Shown: one piece after another, positions 10,101 to 16,875 of the stretch | Layout of the letters: every line of letters begins with the position of its first letter | How positions within the stretch are numbered: position 1 is the stretch's first letter | NCBI RefSeq assembly: GCF_005311025.1 | Contig: NZ_CP031747.1 | Span: forward strand, 2,230,954 to 2,294,953 | Direction of reading: 5' to 3' | From: Alcaligenes faecalis | Lineage (GTDB): Bacteria > Pseudomonadota > Gammaproteobacteria > Burkholderiales > Burkholderiaceae_B | Length of the DNA stretch: 64,000 nucleotides | Made by a program: the position numbers and the translations under genes | The notes under the pieces: model-generated | Seen by the model: the letters and a program-made list of their open reading frames with translations, nothing else | Told to the model about the DNA's origin: nothing | The model's database searches: none

Positions 10101-12911
10101 CGCCAGTCGGGCCTGACAGTGGCTTTGACCTCGCCGGTCATTTCCGCTATTCAGACAGGTCAGCAGATGAAGCGGGCCTCCAGCGATACCTCTGATACCC
10201 GAATGAAAGCCTTAGCGGCCGCCACGACGGGGCTGGCGGCCGTCAATGCCTACGATGCGGTCAGCGCTGACCCTACAACGGCCGGGGGGATCAACCTCTC
10301 GATTACGGTCGGTTCCAGTAAAAGCGACAGTAAGTCCAAGACCTCCTACGACACAGCCGCCGACTCTACGGTGGCAGCAGGTGGAAATGTCCGTATTAGT
10401 GCGACGGGTGCGGGCCAGGATTCCGACCTGACGGCGCGTGGCAGTACGGTCAGCGCAGGGGGCGATGTTCATCTGAAGGCTGATGGCGACATCAACTTGC
10501 TGGCGGCAGAAAACACGGTCCAGACTGACCGCAGCAGCAGTAGTTCCAGTGCTGGCGTGGGGGTGGCCGTTTCCTTGGGGTCCAATGGGATTGGCTTTGG
10601 TGTGACGGCTAACGCCAGTCGTGGCAAGGGCAAAGGCGAGGGTAAAGACCTGACCTGGAGTCATAGCTATGTCACCGCGGGAGACCGTCTGGTGCTGGAG
10701 TCCGGCGGTGATACGAATCTGCGCGGCGCGGTAGCCCGTGGTCAGCAAGTGGTGGCGGATGTGGGGGGCGATCTCAATATAGAGAGCCTGCAAGATACGA
10801 GCCGCTTTACCAGCAAGGACAGTAATGTTGGTGGCAGCGTGATGGTAGGAGTCGGTTTTTCGGCCAGTGCCAACGTTGGCAAGCAGAAGATCAATAGTGA
10901 TTACGCCAGCGTTCACGAGCAGTCTCGTATTGAGGCTGGGGATGCGGGCTTCCAAATCACGGTCAAAGGGAATACGGACCTGAAAGGGGCCGTCATCACC
11001 GCTTCAGAGCAAGCCGTCAAGGACGGGCTTAACACCTTGACGACGGGTACGCTGACCGCAAGCGATATAGACAATTACGCCCATTACAAAGCCAGCAGTA
11101 TGAGTCTGGGGGTTGGGTATAGTTCAGGCGGCAGTGATACCTCATCGGGTGTAGGTACGGACCAGCAAGGCCAAGCTGCCACGGGCGAGCAGGTGCCTGG
11201 CACCACCTTGCCCAACACGGGCGGCTTTAGCGCCAGCCCGCCAATGGTCATGGCGGCCAGCGGCAAGAGCAGCAGCACCACGTATAGCGGCATTAGTGGC
11301 GCCCAAATCACGATTACGGATCAAGCTAAACAACAGCTTCTCACCGGGGAAACACTGGATGAGCGTCTGGCCAGTTTGAACCGTGACGTATTGACGGGCC
11401 AGGACGGCAGCAATGCCCTCAAGCCGATTTTCAACGAGCGAGAAATCCAGGCGGGCTTTGAGATTGTCGGAGCGTTGCAACGCGAGACCGGCGTATTCCT
11501 GAATAATCGGGCCAACGAAGCCACTGCCGCTGAGAAGGCATTGGATCGTGAACGAAGCAAACCGGAAGGTGAGCGTGATCCTGCACGTTTGGCAGCGCTT
11601 GAGCAACAGCTAAAAGCCACGGCAATCTGGGCCCCGGGTGGTACGGGTCGTCAGGTGTTAACGGCCTTGGCGGCAGCTGCGGGCGGCAACGTGACTGGTG
11701 CTTCATCCCAGTTTGCCCAGAATCTGGTGGTCAATTACCTGCAACAGCAAGGGGCAGGGTATATCGGCGGCTTAGTTAAAGACGGCACACTGACCGAAGG
11801 CAGTGCCTTGCATGCCGCCTTGCACGGTGTGCTGGCGTGTGCGGGAGCGGCGGCCAGTAATCAAGGTTGTGCCGACGGTGCGTTAGGCGCTGCAAGCAGT
11901 AGCTTGTTGACCAATTTGTTTTTGGATCAACCGGGAGAGACGGCGCAGGCAAAAGAAGCGAAGCGCAATCTGATTGCAACGCTGGTGGCCGGCATCAGTG
12001 CGACCGGTGGCCTGGAGGCGGCTACCGCCACCAACAGCGCTATTGCTGCCCTTGATAACAACTATCTGACGCAATCGGCTGTCGATAAAGTGAAAGCCTG
12101 CCTGAGCGGCAAGACCTGCTCGTCCGAGGAGCAAAAGAGGGTCAGTAAGGAAGAGGCTGAACGTCTCAGTCAGTTGCTTGATCGAGAAATGAATGCGCTG
12201 TGCGCGGCCAATCCGGTGGGGGATGCATGTCGTACTGCGGTCAATACGGCTACGCAGTACATAGCCATGCAAGATGCCTGGGCCTTATTGAATGGAGACG
12301 TGACCCGTTCGTCCAAAAACACCTTTGATTATGTCTACAACAGCCTCGGGGCCGAATCACGCTTTGCGCTGTACTACAACACCATTGATAACCGGGCGGA
12401 CTTCTTTGGTGCATCGGACCGCTATGAGCAACATGTCGGTTCGGGGGCGAAGTGGTATGGGGGTGCGGAAGATGTATCGCGTGCAGCCTTAACAGGCCTG
12501 GGTGCGGACGGAAAGGGTTCAGGATATTCATTCCTGTTCGGTTCGCTTCTCGCGGGGGTAAATGCAGACACAATTTATGATTGGAGGCAAGAAGCTGGTA
12601 ATTCGCTAATGAGCGCCGGGTTCTCAAATTTCAAGGACTTGTATAACCAAGATCTTGACCCAGTGCAGTGGGATATCAATCAACTACGAAGTGAACAACA
12701 AACCTTGCAGCCTATCCATCAAAAATACTTGAAGGACCGCGTAGTGTTTACATGGGTATCTAAAACGATGACCAATAGTGATGGTCTGGGCGCAATACTG
12801 CCAGATAGACAAACCGCACCCGGCGGGATCGATATTCTGGACTATAACTCGCGGATAAATTACGGATGTAAGCTGCTAGGTTATAGCCAGGAACAGGGGT
12901 GCAAACCATGA
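4116..12911 (+). CDS. cdiA: CdiA-type contact-dependent inhibition effector / filamentous haemagglutinin
   Basis: Giant TpsA exoprotein of 2931 residues. An extended signal peptide (MNKNLYRIVFNRTLGLFQVVAE) is followed by the TPS secretion domain (about residues 70-320, with IIANPAGISCDGCGF). A long beta-helical FHA-1 repeat array of GG-x-L-x-N type comes next. A non-repetitive segment at about residues 1215-1585 sits where CdiA receptor-binding domains lie. Then come FHA-2 (about 1600-2330), a pretoxin region with DUF637-like features, and the tail. A DNNYL motif at residue 2647 resembles the VENN-like boundary, leaving a toxin region of about 285 residues. The toxin activity is not recognisable. 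The stop codon overlaps the immunity start (ATGA). A Gly/Pro-rich linker interrupts FHA-1 near residues 427-470. Confidence 0.92.
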   Translation: MNKNLYRIVFNRTLGLFQVVAEIVRRNGPGGRAGTSTTAHSRFLAVVNPVYFALAMALGQVFMVPVAHAQLVADPNAPGNQQPTVLEAANGVPLVNIQTPSAAGVSRNTYQQFDVDTQGAILNNSRTSVQSQLGGWVQGNPWLAQGTARVILNEVNSNDPSLLRGYVEVAGDRAQLIIANPAGISCDGCGFINADRSTLTTGKPIINGGALEGYRVQGGSISVLGQGLDASAADYTDLIARSVQVNAGIWAQQLQVTTGANEVSADHSKVQAVDTDSGAPAFALDVGALGGMYSQKIVLVGTERGVGVRNAGAIGAHVGQVVVTADGRLENSGTIQAKADTQIQANDGLANTGVISAGRELSIDSVKDIDNRQGTLNARRVAIKAQSLDNQAGTIEQAGTQSLSLSAAQISNREGGRIGLIAQDSSSGEPPPSGTGVDGETGGTGANPAPGTGQEGTGVGSVAPLEPGQLDIATSLDNTGGRIVAGGNINMLAKAGLNNDGGHLGLGRLEVSGGDLSNRQGEIKLADQAQIAVGQFRNDKGLLQSAGSLDLSAQELSNRGGQLVATGDQSTRVQVVGTLDNRDGGKLASNADLNIRAGVLENKEGEVLHAGSGHLDLYAANLQGQQGHIASNGTLNLRGTTTDLQQATTQAQTISVETGTLNTARGTLLATGGDALVLKAQDSIDNRDGMIIGNGHVQVQAGALHNQGGTVSSAQTLSMDVQESLNNQGGKVLGVADVFIDAGTVDNREGGLLVSTDGGMEVRTQGRTENANGIVQGAAATRLMNAGLGNAGGIVLGSRVDVHTQGASLDNAGGTIASTDGTLNLDSGALNNAGGLLQSNKALRLDTHGQELINTGSGSAGGIVSGQALTLTSANVDNREGVIYSQGDANLELSGVANNRAGLIAAGKALHLQAEQILNQHTQGTDASPSRGIQGKQVTLTAGHVDNTKGALAADDSLVIRGSGTASVVDNTAGQLYSDGRIELAAHRVLNQSGTMLAGQSLALAADTVGGDGSLHSKGDLSLSVQQNFTNLNDIRANGQAVIHSAAQLNNQGVIQAGTLELRGEHVNNTVTGEISGGRTTVVAKGTLSNRGLIDGARTHIDVGTLDNAGTGRLYGDHLSIQADTVNNREEGDRAAVIAARERLDIGAKLINNREQALIFSAGPGADALNVGGALDGQGQATGRAVLVLNDSAVIESLGGISIDANRLLNRNLHFNTELVRVGEPTQHTYIQPSGDPNKHDISEYRWEGWSRAGRYRHRETGAEVRNWTQYEITRSEYETQVTESAPSLIRAGGNLTLHGNELLNDKSQIIAGGVLQGDLDKLKNEAVFGQHVIRQAGTSQYTYSRWRGGFKRYHQRKWHSKIAYNPADSVTTFSLDVSKLIENAAGQGSGFAIDDRQTAQVGGQLERNGAVERKPISEVQAQAPGFNGDTLEHIRMVQVDTEIPTNSLFRTSPDAGTYLVEADPRFTDYRQWLSSDYMLTRLGYDPVTMLKRLGDGFYEQKLVRDQINQLTGRRFLEGYVNDEEQYRALLEAGSSYAKKWNLRPGVALSTEQMAQLTSDMVWLVERDVTLPDGSKARALVPQVYVRVRPDDLDGSGTLVAANAIDLAIKDDVLNSGMIAGRTAVRITGQNLRNLGGRIASDAVVLSAREDIDNVGGTIQAKSALLLDAGRDLNVVSTTHSDVKQAGKSDFSRTNLDRVASLYVTNSDGILLAAAGRDLTLNAAQVINSGKDGQTALVAGRDVSLGTVAIAEQENNVLDANNYLKQGYEREVGTSITTAGDVRVQAGRDLTALAATVTSEQGAVVAVAQGEAQILAGQDSRNWSEGRQIKSRGLLSSKKMTTRDSLEETTAVSSTFSGKTVAVQGENVTVTGSNLVSDAGTVIAARNDLTIQAATDTKQESHFKRVDKSGFMTGGGLSFTIGKQMQSADQQDASTRAAASTIGSTDGDVMLAAGNRYQQTGSHVLAPKGDIDIHAKRVDILEARETGINIQESKFRQSGLTVALTSPVISAIQTGQQMKRASSDTSDTRMKALAAATTGLAAVNAYDAVSADPTTAGGINLSITVGSSKSDSKSKTSYDTAADSTVAAGGNVRISATGAGQDSDLTARGSTVSAGGDVHLKADGDINLLAAENTVQTDRSSSSSSAGVGVAVSLGSNGIGFGVTANASRGKGKGEGKDLTWSHSYVTAGDRLVLESGGDTNLRGAVARGQQVVADVGGDLNIESLQDTSRFTSKDSNVGGSVMVGVGFSASANVGKQKINSDYASVHEQSRIEAGDAGFQITVKGNTDLKGAVITASEQAVKDGLNTLTTGTLTASDIDNYAHYKASSMSLGVGYSSGGSDTSSGVGTDQQGQAATGEQVPGTTLPNTGGFSASPPMVMAASGKSSSTTYSGISGAQITITDQAKQQLLTGETLDERLASLNRDVLTGQDGSNALKPIFNEREIQAGFEIVGALQRETGVFLNNRANEATAAEKALDRERSKPEGERDPARLAALEQQLKATAIWAPGGTGRQVLTALAAAAGGNVTGASSQFAQNLVVNYLQQQGAGYIGGLVKDGTLTEGSALHAALHGVLACAGAAASNQGCADGALGAASSSLLTNLFLDQPGETAQAKEAKRNLIATLVAGISATGGLEAATATNSAIAALDNNYLTQSAVDKVKACLSGKTCSSEEQKRVSKEEAERLSQLLDREMNALCAANPVGDACRTAVNTATQYIAMQDAWALLNGDVTRSSKNTFDYVYNSLGAESRFALYYNTIDNRADFFGASDRYEQHVGSGAKWYGGAEDVSRAALTGLGADGKGSGYSFLFGSLLAGVNADTIYDWRQEAGNSLMSAGFSNFKDLYNQDLDPVQWDINQLRSEQQTLQPIHQKYLKDRVVFTWVSKTMTNSDGLGAILPDRQTAPGGIDILDYNSRINYGCKLLGYSQEQGCKP

Positions 12912-13339
12912 GTCCATACCCACGCTGGCGTGTATTTTTGAGTTTCTTGCTTTGTCCCGTGCTGGCCGGCCCATTTATTGGGGTGTGGCTGGCCTTGTCG
13001 GGGTCACAGCCCGGGGATGAGGCATGGGTGGTACTGGTAGGCAGTATGGCAGGTGCTTTGCTGGCCGCACTCAATGCGCTTGTTTTCTATGGTGTTCCAG
13101 CGCTGCTATTAGCCTTGCTCTATAGCGTAGTGAAACCTACAAAAACAGGGCTTAGTGTCTTATTGATTACCATTCTGGGGGCGCTGACTGCGTTGTTTTG
13201 GAATATGTTTGTGTTTCCCGGTCTTAAGGATTGGGCGAGCGCGTTGTTGGGGGGGGGCACGTCACTATTCATGGCCCTATGGGCCTTACCTAAGCAGTCC
13301 CCAAATTCGCACCTGAAAGGCACGATGTCGGACACGTAG
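12908..13339 (+). CDS. CdiI-like membrane immunity protein (copy 1, cognate)
   Basis: Small protein of 143 residues with four strongly hydrophobic segments and short charged loops, starting MSPYPRWRVFLSFLLCP. Its ATG overlaps the cdiA stop codon as ATGA, the tight coupling expected of a cognate immunity gene. By analogy with known CDI systems, a multi-helix inner-membrane immunity protein suggests a toxin that acts on or enters through the inner membrane; this is inference. A near-identical paralogue lies at 14804 and a divergent one at 14038. I do not recognise a named immunity family. Confidence 0.8.
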   Translation: MSPYPRWRVFLSFLLCPVLAGPFIGVWLALSGSQPGDEAWVVLVGSMAGALLAALNALVFYGVPALLLALLYSVVKPTKTGLSVLLITILGALTALFWNMFVFPGLKDWASALLGGGTSLFMALWALPKQSPNSHLKGTMSDT

Positions 13340-13342
13340 CAC

Positions 13343-13407
13343 AGCCTGGGGACGTAAGTGACATAACCTAGGCATGCTGAGCTTGTGTTATGAACTCTTC
13401 AACTAAG
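13343..13407 (+). repeat. Cassette 3' flank, copy A
   Basis: The 65 bases after the first immunity gene, from AGCCTG to AACTAAG, align with the bases after the last immunity gene (15239-15305). Shared blocks include AGCCTG, GTGA, TGAGCTT and AACTAAG in the same order. This shows that the duplicated unit included 3' non-coding sequence as well as toxin tail and immunity gene. Confidence 0.6.
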
Positions 13408-13435
13408 GTGGAGGCTAGTACATATAGCCTCCACC
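13407..13435 (+). terminator. Hairpin after cdiA-cdiI (probable terminator)
   Basis: An 11-bp perfect inverted repeat, GGTGGAGGCTA and its complement, surrounds a 7-base loop. No strong T-run follows, so it may be a weak or Rho-assisted terminator or an mRNA-stabilising stem. It lies 68 bases after the immunity stop codon. Confidence 0.5.
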
Positions 13436-13642
13436 TACGCGTTTCTACTCAGAGGATTTTTCTTTGCAAGTTTCACGGCAAGGAAAAGGGCTTGAGCATC
13501 AGTGGCAATTTGCAATAGGTGATAAGCACTGAGTTTTTGTGTTCATGCTTGATTAACGTGCTGAGATGATTATGTGGTCCGACTATAAAAGATACGGAAT
13601 GAAATTGAACAGAATTGGATGAAAGTTGATGGTTGTTTTTAG

Positions 13643-14041
13643 ACTTTTCTGTTCGGGTCTGCTTTAGCTGGAATAAACGCAGATACTATTTATGATTGGC
13701 GGGCAGAAGCGGGTAGCGCCTTGATGAATGCGGGCTTTAGCAACTTCAAAGCCCTGGATAACCACGGAGGCGACCCGGTGCGGTGGGATATTAATCAGTT
13801 AATAAGTGAGCAGCAAACTTTGCGGCCTATCCATGAAGGTTATCTTAAGGATAGATTTTTATTTGGGTTGATGTCCGAATGGCAGACTAATACAAACTCT
13901 ATATTAGGTGCTGGAAATAATTTTGTTACTTCTGATAAGCAGGGGCAGCCTGGTGGGATTGATGTCTTGGATTATCAGTCTCGTGTTAGATACGGATGTA
14001 GGCTTCTAGGTTATTCTGAACAGCAAGGTTGCACACCATGA
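13643..14041 (+). pseudogene. Orphan CdiA toxin tail (cassette 2)
   Basis: An open frame of 132 codons begins directly after an in-frame TAG and lacks any signal peptide or secretion domain. It aligns with the last 127 residues of CdiA (from residue 2805): FLFGSALAGINADTIYDW against FLFGSLLAGVNADTIYDW, then shared blocks such as AGFSNFK, RWDINQL, PIHE/PIHQ, PGGID and the two-cysteine ending YGCRLLGYSEQQGCTP. The middle part differs more. It is a displaced toxin tail that could be expressed only after recombination into cdiA. Its stop overlaps the next immunity start as ATGA, just like the intact cassette. An internal TTG/ATG near 13721 could give a shorter product. Confidence 0.78.
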
Positions 14042-14508
14042 AGGGCTATCCATACTGGAAAGTTGGTCTGGGGTTTATTTTGTGCCCTGGAATTGCGGGT
14101 GTTATTGCAACTTTAGTGGGAACCTATTATCAAATAATAGATCCGAAAATAAGTTGGCTTGGGGTTTTGGGTTTTTTTTTTTCTGGTTCTTTGCCGGTAA
14201 TAGTTTTTTTTACTATCGTTATTAATATTCCACCGGATTTTATTATATCTATGGTTTTGTTGTTTTTTCGTCCTTTTCGATCGTTGATGAGTTTGTTGTT
14301 TATTTCTATTTTTGGTGGGTTTCTGGCTTTTTTCTGGGGTCAGTATATATCTCCTGCTAATGATGGGCTTGGTTATTGGGAGGCAATTTCTGAAAATTGG
14401 TTAACCACGCCGTTTGCCAGTGCATTTGTACTTGGCGCGATTTCGTCATTGGTGATGGCGTTTTGGGTTTTGCCTAAACGGTCTGAAGTAAGCGACAGAA
14501 AACAGTGA
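14038..14508 (+). CDS. CdiI-like membrane immunity protein (copy 2, divergent)
   Basis: A protein of 156 residues with four hydrophobic segments, starting MKGYPYWKVGLGFILCPG and ending with the family-like tail LVMAFWVLPKRSE. It shares the start pattern (Y-P-x-W/R-x-V), the LCP motif and the WxLPK tail with the other two copies but little in between, so it is likely specific for the orphan tail just upstream. The ATG overlaps that tail's stop. The gene is visibly AT-rich compared with its neighbours and contains uninterrupted T runs of ten (14172-14181) and nine (14203-14211). Confidence 0.75.
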   Translation: MKGYPYWKVGLGFILCPGIAGVIATLVGTYYQIIDPKISWLGVLGFFFSGSLPVIVFFTIVINIPPDFIISMVLLFFRPFRSLMSLLFISIFGGFLAFFWGQYISPANDGLGYWEAISENWLTTPFASAFVLGAISSLVMAFWVLPKRSEVSDRKQ

Positions 14509-14652
14509 AATAGTTGAAATTAACCCGGTCATGAATTGGTGAAAGCCAACGTAAATGGGTTTTATTAAATATTAAGACGATAGATCGATCATTTTCTTAA
14601 CACCCTGTCCACTTGGAGCGGGTGAGCGAAGAGCATAACGGTGCGAGCAATC

Positions 14653-14724
14653 ATGGTAATCAATAGCGCCATGACAGCCCTTGATGGCTTATGGGTCTTG
14701 CCTAAGTACCCTAGAGGCGAATAA
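14653..14724 (+). pseudogene. Eroded immunity-gene 3' end (cassette 3 remnant)
   Basis: The frame ending at 14724 reads ...NSAMTALDGLWVLPKYPRGE and stops. Its WVLPK tail and spacing match the last residues of the intact immunity proteins (LVMAFWVLPKRSE and LMAIWALPKQAP). The rest of that gene is not recognisable, so this appears to be all that is left of a third cassette. The match is short, so confidence is moderate. Confidence 0.45.
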
Positions 14725-14755
14725 GTTGATTCATCTTGGAAGAAGGGCTTAGGTT

Positions 14756-14803
14756 CGTTTTGCGTATAAGTTTTTGATGTATAGCCAATCAGGGGGGCGA
14801 AGC
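14756..14803 (+). pseudogene. Eroded CdiA toxin 3' end (cassette 4 remnant)
   Basis: Sixteen codons immediately before the last immunity gene read RFAYKFLMYSQSGGRS. They align with the cdiA ending INYGCKLLGYSQEQGCKP, with YSQ at the same distance from the immunity ATG. The stop codon and the cysteines are lost and the remnant now runs in frame into the immunity gene. It is the last trace of the toxin that once preceded that gene. Confidence 0.5.
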
Positions 14804-15235
14804 ATGAGTCCGTACCCACGCTTGCGGGTATTTTTGGGTTTCTTGTTGTGTCCCATGCTGGCGGGTCTGTTTATTGGGGTGTGGCTGGCGCTCTCGGGGG
14901 CCCAGTCCGGGGATCAGGCTTGGGTGGTGCTGGTAGGCAGTATGGCAGGTGGTTTGTTGGCCGCTCTTAATGCACTTGCTTTTTATGGCGCCCCAGCGCT
15001 GTTACTGGCCTTGATCTATAGCGTGGTGAAACCTACCAGAACATGGCTTAACGTTTTATTAATTGCGCTTCTAGGAGCATTGACCGCCTTACTGTGGAAC
15101 ATGTTTGTATTTCCAGGCCTGAAGGATTGGGCGAGTGCGTTACTGGGAGGCGGCACCTCATTGTTAATGGCCATATGGGCCTTGCCTAAGCAGGCCCCAA
15201 ATTCGTACCGGAAAGATAAGGTCCCGGAAAAGTAA
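14804..15235 (+). CDS. CdiI-like membrane immunity protein (copy 4, orphan)
   Basis: A protein of 143 residues, four hydrophobic helices, starting MSPYPRLRVFLGFLLCPM. It matches copy 1 over its full length with only scattered conservative changes; the segments IGVWLALSG, WVVLVGSMAG and FPGLKDWASALLGGGTS are the same in both. It has no intact toxin upstream, only the tail remnant at 14756-14803. It probably still protects against the CdiA toxin of this strain or of a close relative. A frame open from 14774 would fuse the toxin remnant to it; the ATG at 14804, behind a GGGGGGCGA stretch, matches the start of copy 1. Confidence 0.78.
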   Translation: MSPYPRLRVFLGFLLCPMLAGLFIGVWLALSGAQSGDQAWVVLVGSMAGGLLAALNALAFYGAPALLLALIYSVVKPTRTWLNVLLIALLGALTALLWNMFVFPGLKDWASALLGGGTSLLMAIWALPKQAPNSYRKDKVPEK

Positions 15236-15238
15236 CGG

Positions 15239-15305
15239 AGCCTGAATAAATAGGTGATCTAGCCTGTGGGTGTGTTGAGCTTATTTCTTGGACGCCTTAA
15301 CTAAG
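15239..15305 (+). repeat. Cassette 3' flank, copy B
   Basis: This stretch after immunity copy 4 matches the flank after copy 1 (13343-13407). The remaining bases up to the hydrolase start near 15617 hold no gene, repeat or RNA that I can support. Confidence 0.55.
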
Positions 15306-15616
15306 CCAAAAGGCAAGAGAGGGTAAGCCCAAAGTTGAACGGCTCAGTTTGATCAGGTGAGTGCCGGGGCTTGTCTGGACACAAAATTCAAGGATTAGCG
15401 CTAGGTATTTCGTTACCTAAGGTATGGATTGTGCCTGTTCGAGGCAGTACCGTGCGCCATGTTCTGAGAGCGCCAATAGGCTTAAGGGGTTGTTAACCTC
15501 GGTTGAATCGCAGTTCCAATTATGTTGCACTAGGCTTGGAGCCGCATTGTTGTCGTACTGTCTGGCGGCAGCGCTTGGCCTTGTGTTTTGAACGAGATTT
15601 TCTGGTAGTGGTGGCG

Positions 15617-16588
15617 ATGAAGAAGAGTAGGCAGAACCTGGTAAATAATCGGATTGGTGCGGGATATATAGTAAGAGACTTCAGCTTTAGGTCTGGTTCG
15701 CGGATCAGGAACCTGGTCTCAGCGGCTTTGGCTCTTGTGTTGGGCGGGGCCATGCTGGGAGTAGCGCAGGGGGAACCGGTACAGCCTGAGCAGCTTCGTT
15801 TTCCTAGTCTGGATAAGTGGAAGGGCGATCAGGCTTTAACGCTGGACGGATACCTGTTCAAGCCCGCAGGCGCTGCGCCTTTCCCTGCTGTTGTCATGTT
15901 TCATGGCTGCGCCGGTGCATTATCCGTCAAGACTGGGCGCATTACCTCGCGATTTACCAATATGGCGCACTTGCTCAACGAGATGGGCTATGCGGTGTTG
16001 ATTGTGGACAGCTTTAATCCACGTGGCGTGTCACAAATATGCACGACACCTCTTGCGGACCGGGATATTAAGAACAGACACCGGATCAGGGATGCCTATG
16101 GGGCCTTGCAGTACTTAAATTCGCGCCCTGACATTGTGACTGACAAGATCGGTGCCATCGGGTTTTCGCACGGGGGTAGCGGTGCGTTGTCGGCAATGGA
16201 CGCGACAAGCGAAGCGTATAAGCGCTCGGGACAGCAATTTGCAGCGGCGGTGGCCCTATACCCAGGCTGCGGCTGGCAGTCGCGCAAGCGCCCCGAGTTT
16301 TCTGCGTATGGCCCTTTGTTGATTTTGGCTGGCGAGAAAGACGACTGGACGCCGGTAGCGCCGTGCAGAGATTTGACGACTCGTAGCCAGCAGCGCAACG
16401 AGCCTGTTGAACTGATTGTGTATGAAGGCGCCTATCATGCCTTTGACAGCGAAAATGAAGTCTACGTCCGTAAGAATGTACCTAACGGTGTTAATGGTCA
16501 GGCAGGAGTGCATGTGGGAGCCAATCCCGCTGCCCGCGAAGCGGCCTATAAACGCATTCGCGAGTTCTTCCGTGAGCATTTGAGCTAA
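15617..16588 (+). CDS. Secreted dienelactone-hydrolase-family protein
   Basis: An alpha/beta hydrolase of about 323 residues. A hydrophobic signal-like segment (LVSAALALVLGGAMLGVAQG) follows a basic N-terminus, so export to the periplasm is likely. The oxyanion region is VVMFHGCAG and the nucleophile elbow is GFSHGG. The acid is probably in GEKDDWTP and the histidine in GAYHAFD. The family nucleophile is often Cys, but here it is Ser. I placed the start at ATG 15617 (MKKSRQN); the frame is open further upstream but that part is not conserved-looking. The substrate is unknown. It lies downstream of the CDI array but in the same orientation, with no sign of functional linkage. Confidence 0.75.
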   Translation: MKKSRQNLVNNRIGAGYIVRDFSFRSGSRIRNLVSAALALVLGGAMLGVAQGEPVQPEQLRFPSLDKWKGDQALTLDGYLFKPAGAAPFPAVVMFHGCAGALSVKTGRITSRFTNMAHLLNEMGYAVLIVDSFNPRGVSQICTTPLADRDIKNRHRIRDAYGALQYLNSRPDIVTDKIGAIGFSHGGSGALSAMDATSEAYKRSGQQFAAAVALYPGCGWQSRKRPEFSAYGPLLILAGEKDDWTPVAPCRDLTTRSQQRNEPVELIVYEGAYHAFDSENEVYVRKNVPNGVNGQAGVHVGANPAAREAAYKRIREFFREHLS

Positions 16589-16875
16589 GCCGTCCAAAAG
16601 GTGGGTTCTGACGCTGGGCAGTGCATAGGCGGACCAGAACAGCAGCCCTTTTCGAGCGCTCTTTATTGGTTCAGCTCAAACGAGATATGCCCCAGGCACC
16701 CTGGCAGGCTAAGGGTTTTATCCGAATGGGGCGCATCATTGTTGAGGGCAGTGCTGATTCTGCGTAGGTTTGCCTCGTATTCTCCCATCGTGAGTGCGCT
16801 ACCCCTGTTTGTGTGTGATGAGCGAGGGATAGCGGTCACGGATATGTTATTGGGAAGGGCAGTGCTTGGGTTCGG

